Positions 1 through 6,386 of a stretch of 19,176 nt of DNA are shown here, in pieces. A program made the translations under genes and the position numbers. This stretch comes from JAQVSH01 sp964349835. GTDB lineage: Bacteria; Bacteroidota; Bacteroidia; Bacteroidales; UBA4181. The notes under the pieces were generated by a model. It was not told where the DNA came from and searched no databases. It saw only the letters and a list, made by a program, of their open reading frames with translations. The stretch is taken from NCBI GenBank assembly GCA_964349835.1, contig CAYGID010000040.1:1-19176 (forward strand). The letters run 5' to 3'. How positions within the stretch are numbered: position 1 is the first letter of the stretch; the number at the start of each line of letters is the position of its first letter.

Positions 1-115
1 AGCCAACAGCGAAGAGGCACAAGCCAACAGCGAAGAGGCAAAAGCCAACAGCGAAGAGGTACAAGCCAACAGCGAAGAGGCAAAAGCCAACAGCGAAGAG
101 GCACAAGCCAACAGC
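1..115. repeat. 21-bp direct tandem repeat, about 5.5 copies
   Basis: The unit AGCCAACAGCGAAGAGGCAC plus A recurs head to tail five times and then as a partial sixth copy that decays at about 115. Copies differ only in the base or two around the GCAC/GCAA/GTAC step, which alternates the last residue between Q and K. There are no spacers, so this is not a CRISPR array. The array is cut by the window edge, so its true copy number is unknown. Confidence 0.9.
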
Positions 116-136
116 AATCAGGAAAATCAGGGCTAA
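1..136 (+). CDS. 3' end of a repeat-tailed protein (partial, frame uncertain)
   Basis: The window opens inside a 21-bp tandem repeat. Read in the frame that ends at TAA 134-136, it gives five copies of a seven-residue unit, ANSEEAQ, ANSEEAK or ANSEEVQ, followed by ANSNQENQG and the stop. That would be a highly charged, low-complexity C-terminal tail of 44 visible residues. The start and any folded domain lie outside the window. Because the repeat length is a multiple of three and the unit has no stop, the other two forward frames are also open. I prefer this frame because it ends just before the next gene and gives an acidic tail with no aromatic residues, but the choice is an inference. No function can be assigned. 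Confidence 0.45.
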   Translation, partial: ANSEEAQANSEEAKANSEEVQANSEEAKANSEEAQANSNQENQG

Positions 137-188
137 GGAAGGTCTAGAGACCCTGTAGTATATATCTCAACATACTTATTACAACCAG

Positions 189-1592
189 ATGGGTGGTTTT
201 TTTGGATTAGTTACAAAGGGTCGTTGCGTTGCCGACCTGTTTTACGGAACCGATTATCACTCCCATCTGGGCACCAAGCGTGGAGGTATGGTAACTCTCA
301 GCGGGCAAAGATTCTCGCGATCAATACATAACATCGAGAATGCCTATTTCCGTAACAAATTCGAGGGCGATCTGGAGAAGTACGAAGGCGAATCGGGTAT
401 TGGAGTCATCAGCGATACCGACCCGCAACCCATAGTAATGAATTCGCATTTGGGCCGATTTGCCATCGTAACCGTTGCCAAAATATGCAATATCGACGAG
501 ATCGAGGAAGAGCTGCTCAACGACGGAAAACAGTTCACTGAGTTGAGTTCCGGGAAAACCAACCCCACCGAAACCATTGCTCTGCTTATTGCACAACAGA
601 AAGATTTTGTAAGCGGCATTGAACATGTTTTTGCCAAAATCAAGGGCTCCTGTTCGCTGCTTCTGCTCACCGAGGATGGCATCATCGCGGCTCGCGACAA
701 AAACGGCCGAACCCCCATCGTAGTGGGAAAACGCGACGACGGCTATGCCCTTGCCAGCGAGTCATCGAGCCTTCCCAACCTCGGATTCAGTACAGAAAAG
801 TTCCTGGGTCCCGGCGAAATAGTAAAAATAAAGACCGACCAACTCACCCAACTCAGGAAGCCCAACGAAAAGTTGCAGATTTGCTCCTTCCTGTGGGTCT
901 ATTACGGCTTTCCCACCTCCGACTATGAAGGACAGAATGTAGACAGCGTACGCTACCGCTTTGGGATGAATATTGCCAAAGAGGATTCGATCCAAGCCGA
1001 TTCAGTTTCGGGAATCCCCGATTCCGGTATCGGATGCGCCGTTGGCTATTCCGAAGGTACCGGAATCCCCTTTAAACGTGCCATCCAAAAATATACCCCC
1101 ACCTGGCCGCGCAGCTTTACGCCCGAAAACCAGGAGGTGAGGAATCTGGTGGCAAAAATGAAACTTATCCCCAACCGTTCGCTTCTCGAAGGAAAACGGG
1201 TGGTCTTCTGCGACGACTCCATTGTGAGAGGCACCCAGTTGCGAAACCACGTAAAAATATTATTCTCTTACGGAGCTAAGGAGGTGCATATGCGCATCAG
1301 CTGCCCTCCCCTCATCTATGCCTGCCCTTTTGTAGGTTTCTCCGCTTCGAAATCGGCGCTCGACCTCATAACCCGACGAATTATCCAGGAATTCGAAGGC
1401 GAGCACGATAAAAACCTGGAGGCTTATGCCACTTCAGGCTCGCCCCAACAGCTCAAAATGATCGAAGAAATCAAGCGCAGCTTTGGCATGGATACCCTCA
1501 AATTCAACTCTCTCGAAGGGATGGTTTCGGCCATTGGCCTGCCCAAGGAACGAATCTGTACCCACTGTTTCGATGGGTCGAGTTACTTTTAG
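189..1592 (+). CDS. PurF-like amidophosphoribosyltransferase paralogue lacking the N-terminal Cys nucleophile
   Basis: This 467-residue protein has the full PurF architecture: an N-terminal Ntn-type glutamine amidotransferase domain (about 1-230) and a C-terminal phosphoribosyltransferase domain. The PRPP-binding motif is intact (VVFCDDSIVRGT, 338-349; Asp342 and Asp343). Four cysteines sit where the [4Fe-4S] ligands of the B. subtilis-type enzyme are expected: C232, C379, C457 and C460 (CTHC). The N-terminus is MGGFFG, where true PurF has MCGIxG, so the cysteine that attacks glutamine is replaced by glycine. The nearest cysteine is C13. Family knowledge: Bacteroides-type genomes carry such a protein besides a normal PurF. 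I infer that it cannot hydrolyse glutamine in the standard way. It may use ammonia, partner another amidotransferase, or be regulatory. The start gives family-like alignment from residue 1; no clear Shine-Dalgarno precedes it. Confidence 0.85.
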   Translation: MGGFFGLVTKGRCVADLFYGTDYHSHLGTKRGGMVTLSGQRFSRSIHNIENAYFRNKFEGDLEKYEGESGIGVISDTDPQPIVMNSHLGRFAIVTVAKICNIDEIEEELLNDGKQFTELSSGKTNPTETIALLIAQQKDFVSGIEHVFAKIKGSCSLLLLTEDGIIAARDKNGRTPIVVGKRDDGYALASESSSLPNLGFSTEKFLGPGEIVKIKTDQLTQLRKPNEKLQICSFLWVYYGFPTSDYEGQNVDSVRYRFGMNIAKEDSIQADSVSGIPDSGIGCAVGYSEGTGIPFKRAIQKYTPTWPRSFTPENQEVRNLVAKMKLIPNRSLLEGKRVVFCDDSIVRGTQLRNHVKILFSYGAKEVHMRISCPPLIYACPFVGFSASKSALDLITRRIIQEFEGEHDKNLEAYATSGSPQQLKMIEEIKRSFGMDTLKFNSLEGMVSAIGLPKERICTHCFDGSSYF

Positions 1593-1635
1593 AAAAAGAG
1601 TAGCTGTTTCAAGCGAAGTAAGCTCTACGTAAACC

Positions 1636-2466
1636 TTAATCTTCCAGATGAAAACTCTGGAGATATTGGTCCATAGCCTTGGCGCTCATACCCATACTCG
1701 AGAAGCCGCCATCGTGGTAGAGTGTCTGCATAGTCACCTTTCGGGTGAGGTCCGAAAAAAGGGTAAGACAGTAATCGGCACACTCGCGCGCCGTTGCGTT
1801 TCCCAGAGGCGACATACGTTCCGAAAAATCGAGCAGACATCCCATCCCCTTAATGCCGCTTCCGGCCGTTGTAACGGTGGGCGATTGCGATACCGTATTA
1901 ATCCGCACATTTTTGTCGCGGCCGTAGATATAGCCAAAACTGCGGGCAACCGACTCTAACAGCGCCTTTGCATCGGCCATGTCGCCATATCCCACCAGCG
2001 TACGGTGCGAAGCCACATAGGTAAGTGCTACCACCGAACCCCACTCCTTGATGGCATCCAGATTTCGGGCCACCTGCAACATCTTGTGCAGAGAGAGAGC
2101 CGAAACGTCGAGTGTTTTTAGAAAATTTTCATAGTTTACCTTATCGTAGGGAATCCCCTTGCGCACATTGGGCGACATTCCAATGGAGTGCAGCACGAAA
2201 TCGATAGGGCCGCCCAAATGATCCATGGCCGACTCAAACAGAACCTGCAGATCGTCGAGACTGGTGGCATCAGCAAGGATAATCTTTGCTTCGCACTTTT
2301 TCGACAACTCCTGCATATTCCCGAGACGTTGGGCAACAGGTGCATTCGACAGCACAAAGCGGGCGCCCTCTTCGTAGGCACGCTCGGCCACCTGCCATGC
2401 AATAGACTGGTCGTTCAACGCACCAAAAATAATGCCTGTTTTCCCTTTCAATAATTGATAGCTCAT
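1636..2466 (-). CDS. fabI: Enoyl-[acyl-carrier-protein] reductase (NADH), FabI
   Basis: This is the final reductive step of the fatty-acid elongation cycle, turning trans-2-enoyl-ACP into acyl-ACP with NADH in the cytoplasm. The 276-residue product is a short-chain dehydrogenase-fold protein. The nucleotide-binding segment GIIFGALNDQSIA lies at 11-23. The FabI-type catalytic pair with the YxxxxxxK spacing is Tyr160 and Lys167, in GYGDMADAK. The LHSIG segment at 92-96 fits the cofactor-binding strand. I set the start at ATG 2464-2466 (MSYQLLKGK). The frame stays open upstream to 2793, but that extension has no family resemblance, crosses the promoter and antisense-overlaps lemA. The gene converges with the PurF-like gene, 43 bases apart, and diverges from lemA. 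A perfect -7 box lies 31 bases upstream of the start. Confidence 0.95.
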   Translation of the reverse strand: MSYQLLKGKTGIIFGALNDQSIAWQVAERAYEEGARFVLSNAPVAQRLGNMQELSKKCEAKIILADATSLDDLQVLFESAMDHLGGPIDFVLHSIGMSPNVRKGIPYDKVNYENFLKTLDVSALSLHKMLQVARNLDAIKEWGSVVALTYVASHRTLVGYGDMADAKALLESVARSFGYIYGRDKNVRINTVSQSPTVTTAGSGIKGMGCLLDFSERMSPLGNATARECADYCLTLFSDLTRKVTMQTLYHDGGFSSMGMSAKAMDQYLQSFHLED

Positions 2467-2496
2467 AAATGGAAAAATTGGTTTTGTAATTCGGCG

Positions 2497-2504
2497 CAAA
2501 CGTA
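2497..2504 (-). promoter_or_regulatory. Candidate fabI promoter -7 element
   Basis: The minus strand reads TACGTTTG, a perfect match to the Bacteroidota -7 consensus TAnnTTTG. Transcription would begin near 2490 and give a leader of about 24 bases before the fabI ATG. No TTTG is seen at the expected -33 position; the region there is a run of A on this strand. Confidence 0.6.
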
Positions 2505-2573
2505 CGCTTTTTTTTTTACCTGTGTCGGCGGCAACAATTTTCGGACGGTCGCCACAAAATGTATAATAATAGT

Positions 2574-2581
2574 TACATTTG
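2574..2581 (+). promoter_or_regulatory. Candidate lemA-htpX promoter -7 element
   Basis: TACATTTG matches TAnnTTTG exactly and lies 26 bases before the lemA ATG, implying a start near 2588. The -33 region is not consensus. The fabI and lemA elements are about 70 bases apart, so the two divergent promoters share a compact control region. Confidence 0.6.
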
Positions 2582-2607
2582 CGCACAACCATTAAAAAGA
2601 TACAGTT

Positions 2608-3165
2608 ATGTCTGCTCTTATTGTAATTGGTATTCTGGTACTTATTGTACTCTTTTTTGTCTCGGTATACAACAATCTGGTTAAGATGCGCAACCAGAGG
2701 GAAAATGCCTTCGCCGACATCGATGTTCAACTCAAACAGCGCCACGATCTGATTCCCCAGTTGGTTGAAACCGTACGGGGTTACATGAAACACGAAAGCG
2801 ACACCCTCCTTAAGGTGGTTCAGGCACGTTCCGAAGCCATGTCTGCTGTGGGGGTTAACGATAAGATTGCGGCCGAAACCAAGCTTTCATCGGCCATGAA
2901 CGGTTTAAAAATAACCCTCGAAGCCTATCCCGATCTGAAAGCCAGCCAAAATTTCATGCAGCTTCAGGAGGAGATTAGCGACGTAGAAAACAAACTGGCT
3001 GCCGCCAGAAGGTTCTTCAATATGGCTACCCGCGAACTGAATAATGCCGTTGAGGTCTTCCCTTCGAATATCGTGGCCCGTATAGCAGGATTCCAGCGTG
3101 AACCGATGTTCGATCTCGGCACCGAAAGAGCAACCTTCGAAGAGGCACCGAAAATCAGCTTCTAA
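2608..3165 (+). CDS. lemA: LemA family protein
   Basis: This 185-residue protein has one N-terminal membrane segment (about 3-22) followed by a long helical domain. That is the usual LemA layout and length, with a short N-terminus outside and the helical part in the cytoplasm. The family-typical stretch QRENAFADIDVQLKQRHDLI directly follows the anchor at about residues 30-49, and LVETVRGYMKHE comes next. LemA function is not settled. Family knowledge places it repeatedly beside membrane peptidases of the HtpX type. Here the stop is followed after two bases by the ATG of exactly such a peptidase, so the two are surely co-transcribed and probably translationally coupled. The ATG is the only sensible start, and a good -7 promoter element precedes it. 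Confidence 0.93.
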   Translation: MSALIVIGILVLIVLFFVSVYNNLVKMRNQRENAFADIDVQLKQRHDLIPQLVETVRGYMKHESDTLLKVVQARSEAMSAVGVNDKIAAETKLSSAMNGLKITLEAYPDLKASQNFMQLQEEISDVENKLAAARRFFNMATRELNNAVEVFPSNIVARIAGFQREPMFDLGTERATFEEAPKISF

Positions 3166-3167
3166 AT

Positions 3168-4136
3168 ATGGCTTATGTAGGTTTGCAGTCTCAAATCAGG
3201 CGAAACAATTTCAGTTCGGGGCTCCTGCTGGTTCTCTTTCCGGTAGTGCTGCTGGCTCTCTCCTTTCTCTTTTTTTACCTGCTGGCACACTTTTCCGGTT
3301 CGGCCGAAAACATTCCTTACCCCGAACCGGCTAAGGAACAGGCCGTACAAAATTTTGTTCGCTCCGCTCCGCTCATCATCGGTTGTACCGTGATTTGGTT
3401 CCTGATTGCCTATTTTGCCAACACCGCAATGATTCAGGCGGCTACCGGCTCGCGCTCGCTCGAAAGAACCGAAAACAAAAGGGTCTACAATCTGGTTGAA
3501 AATCTCTGTATTTCGCAGGGTATTCCCATGCCCAAAATCAATGTCATTGAAGATGATTCGCTCAATGCATTTGCCAGTGGTATCAATCGGAGCACCTACA
3601 CAGTGAGCCTTTCGAGAGGCATCATGAACCGGCTCAGCGACGAGGAGTTAGAAGGGGTTATTGCGCATGAACTCACGCACATTCAACATCGCGACGTACG
3701 TCTTCTTATCATCTCGGTTGTCTTTGTAGGCATCTTTGCCTTTTTGGCACAGACGGCGCTGCATTCCCTTCGTTTTGCCTCGCTTTCGCGCGGCGGCCGT
3801 CGCGATAACCAGGGAGGTGCGCTCTTGATGATGATTCTGGTAATGGTTCTGGCCTTTGTAGGCTATATGATTGCTACCCTGCTGCGGTTTGCTATTTCGC
3901 GGAAACGCGAATATATGGCCGATGCGGGAGCTGCCCAGATGACACGAAATCCCCATGCACTGGCCTCTGCACTGCGCAGAATCTCAGGCGATCCGGCAAT
4001 CGAGGCGGTAACCCGCGCCGACGTAGCGCAGATGTTTATCGAAAATCCGGCGGCAGCAGGCAAAGCATCGTTCTCCACACTATTTGCCACCCATCCCCCC
4101 ATTACCGAGAGGATCCGGATTCTGGAACAATTTTAG
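3168..4136 (+). CDS. M48 family membrane zinc metallopeptidase (HtpX-like)
   Basis: A 322-residue integral membrane peptidase, expected to degrade or trim damaged membrane proteins. Hydrophobic segments lie at about 18-42, 67-88, 178-198 and 216-240. The zinc motif HELTH is at 167-171 (ligands H167 and H171, catalytic E168). The third ligand is E248 in REYMADAGAAQM, and the C-terminal FATHPPITERIRIL is typical of M48B. The order of two N-terminal membrane segments, HExxH, two more membrane segments, then ExxxD matches HtpX. The gene begins two bases after lemA. Its last 35 bases overlap the end of the rrf2-like gene on the other strand. I leave the symbol blank because several M48 subgroups share this plan. 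Confidence 0.93.
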   Translation: MAYVGLQSQIRRNNFSSGLLLVLFPVVLLALSFLFFYLLAHFSGSAENIPYPEPAKEQAVQNFVRSAPLIIGCTVIWFLIAYFANTAMIQAATGSRSLERTENKRVYNLVENLCISQGIPMPKINVIEDDSLNAFASGINRSTYTVSLSRGIMNRLSDEELEGVIAHELTHIQHRDVRLLIISVVFVGIFAFLAQTALHSLRFASLSRGGRRDNQGGALLMMILVMVLAFVGYMIATLLRFAISRKREYMADAGAAQMTRNPHALASALRRISGDPAIEAVTRADVAQMFIENPAAAGKASFSTLFATHPPITERIRILEQF

Positions 4137-4575
4137 AACCCGGGGGTACATTCCGGTCTGGCCTCTCGCCAATCAGGTCGCACAGCGTGGTGCTGCCCAA
4201 AGTTTTTACCGTTTCGCGATATACCTCCGAAAAGACCGATCGCAGTTTGCACTGCGCCTCATTCTTTTGAAATTCACAGGGTTGATAGCTCCTTTCGCAC
4301 ACACACGCCAACATCCCCAAACTGCCCTCAAAGTGCGAAATAATCTCGGCAAGTGTAATCTCACCGGGTGCTTTCAGCAGATAATAGCCGCCCGACTTTC
4401 CCAAACGACTGGCCAGCATCCCATTTTTTCGCAGTTCAAGGAGTATACCTTCCAGAAAACGTACCGGGATATGCTCCTTTCGGGCAATATCGGCAATGGC
4501 AACCGGGCCCTTCCCATACTCCTCTGCCAGGCTGACCAACGCCAGCAACGCATAACGTGTTTTTTTCGACAACAT
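4102..4575 (-). CDS. Rrf2 family transcriptional regulator
   Basis: A 157-residue protein with a winged helix-turn-helix covering roughly residues 1-80. MLSKKTRYALLALVSLA is the standard Rrf2 opening. IADIARKEHIPVRFLEGILLEL is the HTH, and LGKSGGYYLLKAP is the wing. Cysteines C91, C93, C100 and C109 follow in the region where IscR-type members bind an Fe-S cluster (three Cys in IscR). The spacing is not the IscR spacing, so cluster binding is possible rather than shown. Cysteine-metabolism repressors such as CymR also belong to this family, which is notable because the neighbouring divergent operon assimilates sulfate. The ATG lies two bases after the stop of the crp/fnr-like gene, so the two form one transcript. 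The 3' end overlaps htpX on the other strand. Confidence 0.92.
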   Translation of the reverse strand: MLSKKTRYALLALVSLAEEYGKGPVAIADIARKEHIPVRFLEGILLELRKNGMLASRLGKSGGYYLLKAPGEITLAEIISHFEGSLGMLACVCERSYQPCEFQKNEAQCKLRSVFSEVYRETVKTLGSTTLCDLIGERPDRNVPPGSKIVPESGSSR

Positions 4576-4577
4576 AA

Positions 4578-5270
4578 CTAACCGTGTTTACTGATTTCTG
4601 CCAATTTCTCGTAATCCAGAATCACAATCTCCTTTCCCGAAACCTGTAGAATCTTCTCCCGGTTCAACATCGAAAGGGTATGAATCACATTCTCGGGCGA
4701 ACAGGCCGCAAATTCCGACAATTCGCGACGTGTGAGCGAAAGCACAAACTCTCTGCTTTTATAGACATTATCAGAAAGATAAAGCAGAATATCCGAGATC
4801 CTTCCGGCCACCTGCTTGTGAGCCAAATTAATAAAATTGAAAATAGACGACTGAAAAGTTGCCGAAGCGTGTTGCATAAGGGTCATCAGAAAATTGCCCT
4901 CACGCGTCATAATCTTCATCAGCACCTGGTTGTCTATTAAACAAACCTCACACTCCTCCAGAGCAACCAGCGAAAAGAGATTTCGATCGTTAAAAAAGAG
5001 ATTTGCACCGCCCAGAATGGTGGGGCTTCCCACAACGGTAAGAATCACCTTCCGACCGTTGGGACTTTCATAGCTGAATTTTACAATACCACGGTGCAGA
5101 AAAACCAGATGCGTTGCAGGAATACCCTGCCGGAGAATGGTTTCACCCTTCTTAAAAATCATTCTGTGCGACTCCTTGCAAATAGAGGCCACATACTCAT
5201 TTCCAACCATTTGAGAAATCAGCAGTGAGAGCGAACAATTTGCACAGTCGGAACCTTGGGGAGAGAACAT
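4578..5270 (-). CDS. Crp/Fnr family transcriptional regulator with an N-terminal CxxC
   Basis: A 230-residue protein with a cyclic-nucleotide-binding-like beta-roll (about 25-125), a long dimer helix and a C-terminal winged HTH (LTRRELSEFAACSPENVIHTL). Cysteines C9 and C12 (DCANCSLSLL) align with the CxxC of E. coli FNR (C20, C23; HCQDCSISQL), and C110 in ALEECEVC aligns with FNR C122 in ALETSMVC. The position equivalent to FNR C29 is Ile18, and C31 is the nearest substitute. Three of four FNR cluster ligands are therefore present. Whether it holds an Fe-S cluster, senses redox through thiols or binds another ligand is open. In the recognition helix the FNR Ser-Arg pair is replaced by Ile-His. 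It is the first gene of a two-gene unit with the rrf2-like gene and diverges from the pst-like/cys operon. Confidence 0.9.
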   Translation of the reverse strand: MFSPQGSDCANCSLSLLISQMVGNEYVASICKESHRMIFKKGETILRQGIPATHLVFLHRGIVKFSYESPNGRKVILTVVGSPTILGGANLFFNDRNLFSLVALEECEVCLIDNQVLMKIMTREGNFLMTLMQHASATFQSSIFNFINLAHKQVAGRISDILLYLSDNVYKSREFVLSLTRRELSEFAACSPENVIHTLSMLNREKILQVSGKEIVILDYEKLAEISKHG

Positions 5271-5299
5271 AGAGAATTTGTTGAATTAGCGGTTCAAAA

Positions 5300-5315
5300 T
5301 ATGAAACATTTCATA
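5300..5315. promoter_or_regulatory. 16-bp palindrome, candidate operator
   Basis: TATGAAACATTTCATA has perfect 7-base arms around a 2-base centre. It lies 30 bases upstream of the crp/fnr-like start, just downstream of that gene's likely promoter, where a bound dimer could repress. The site type is not one I can assign to a known regulator. Confidence 0.45.
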
Positions 5316-5337
5316 CATTGAAGTGTTATATTGTATG

Positions 5338-5345
5338 CAAAAGTA
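5338..5345 (-). promoter_or_regulatory. Candidate crp/fnr-rrf2 promoter -7 element
   Basis: The minus strand reads TACTTTTG, an exact TAnnTTTG match. It would start a transcript near 5331 with a leader of about 60 bases. An AAGTGT/ACACTT inverted repeat (5321-5326 and 5345-5350) brackets the element. Confidence 0.5.
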
Positions 5346-5423
5346 CACTTAATCGATGGACATTCTCGCTTTTTTTGTACTTAACTTAGCATATTACTAA
5401 ACTTCTATTATCCAAATTCTTGA

Positions 5424-6374
5424 ATGAACCGAATAGGTTGCATTACAACACTTCTGCTTTTTACTCTTTTGTTTTCGAAGCCTCTCACGGCACAAAATAC
5501 CCCTCCTCTGAAAGGAGAAATTCAGATTTCGGGAGCTTTTGCCCTCTATCCCCTGATGGTAAGGTGGGCAAAGGAGTTTAAGGAGCTACACAAAGGGGTT
5601 CGAATCGACATCACCGCCGGTGGTGCCGGAAAAGGGATGACCGATGTTCTCTCGGGCGTTGTGGATTTGGCTATGGTTTCGCGACACGTATACCCCGAAG
5701 AGGTAAAACTGGGCGCCTTTAAAATTGGCGTGGCAAAGGATGCCGTAGTAGCAACCCTCAATACCGGAAACCCGCTCATCCATCAGATCGGCGCAATAGG
5801 GCTTACTAAACAGAAGGCCCTGCAGATATGGTCTACTCCGTCGGTTCGTACCTGGGGCCAGATTTTGGGCACCTCCAGCAAGATTCCGGTGCATGTATAC
5901 ACCCGTTCTGATGCTTGCGGTGCCGGCGAATCATGGGGATCATGGCTGGGCATGTTGCAGGAAGACCTCGAAGGGACAGCCGTTTTTGGTGATCCCGGCG
6001 TATCGTCGGCAGTACAAAAAGACAAGGTGGGACTCGGATTCAATAACCTGGCCTATGTGTACGATTTCCGTACACGCAGACCCTACAAAGGGCTGGTAGT
6101 CTATCCCATCGATCTGAACGAAAACGGCCAAATCGACCCCGATGAGCGCTTCTACCAAACCATCGACCAACTCATCGATGCCATCGCATCGGGAAGATAC
6201 CCCTCACCCCCTGCCCGAGAACTCTATCTGGTAACCAAAGGAAAACCCCAAAACCCCGTAGTCAAAGCCTTCCTCGCCTTTATTCTCACCCGCGGACAGC
6301 AGTGGGCACGCGAAACCGGCTTTGTGCCCCTCACACCCGAGGCGGCAGAGGCTGCATTGTTACACATAAAATAA
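5424..6374 (+). CDS. PstS-like periplasmic oxyanion-binding protein (ABC transporter)
   Basis: This 316-residue protein begins with a signal peptide (hydrophobic core 7-17, likely cleavage after Ala23 in PLTA-Q). It then shows a PstS-type binding-protein fold: ISGAFALYPLMVRW at 35-48 and TAGGAGKGMTDVLSGVVDLAMVSR near 64-87. The anion-site loop is TRSDACGAGES (160-170), where phosphate PstS proteins typically have RSDGSGT. R161 and D163 are kept, but the Ser and Thr positions read Cys165 and Ala167. Residues 230-241 (DLNENGQIDPDE) match the EF-hand calcium-loop pattern. It is the first gene of a seven-gene run that continues into cysDNH, so its cargo may be sulfate or another oxyanion instead of phosphate. 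That is inference from context and altered residues. Confidence 0.85.
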   Translation: MNRIGCITTLLLFTLLFSKPLTAQNTPPLKGEIQISGAFALYPLMVRWAKEFKELHKGVRIDITAGGAGKGMTDVLSGVVDLAMVSRHVYPEEVKLGAFKIGVAKDAVVATLNTGNPLIHQIGAIGLTKQKALQIWSTPSVRTWGQILGTSSKIPVHVYTRSDACGAGESWGSWLGMLQEDLEGTAVFGDPGVSSAVQKDKVGLGFNNLAYVYDFRTRRPYKGLVVYPIDLNENGQIDPDERFYQTIDQLIDAIASGRYPSPPARELYLVTKGKPQNPVVKAFLAFILTRGQQWARETGFVPLTPEAAEAALLHIK

Positions 6375-6386
6375 AGCCGCGTTATT

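Noticed and set aside
1..115. CRISPR-like array
   Set aside because: The repeats are 21 bases and contiguous, with no unique spacers. This is an in-frame coding tandem repeat.
141..152. GGTCT-AG-AGACC dyad before the PurF-like gene, as a terminator or operator
   Set aside because: The arms are only five bases with a two-base centre and no T-run follows, so it is too weak to call.
2467..2793. Upstream extension of the fabI frame, giving a 385-residue protein
   Set aside because: The extra residues have no FabI similarity, cross an exact promoter element for fabI and run antisense into lemA. MSYQLLKGK is the family start.
5346..5423. Riboswitch (for example SAM-type) ahead of the pst-like/cys operon
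   Set aside because: The gap is short and AT-rich and has none of the conserved cores that I know. A leader of the required length does not fit.
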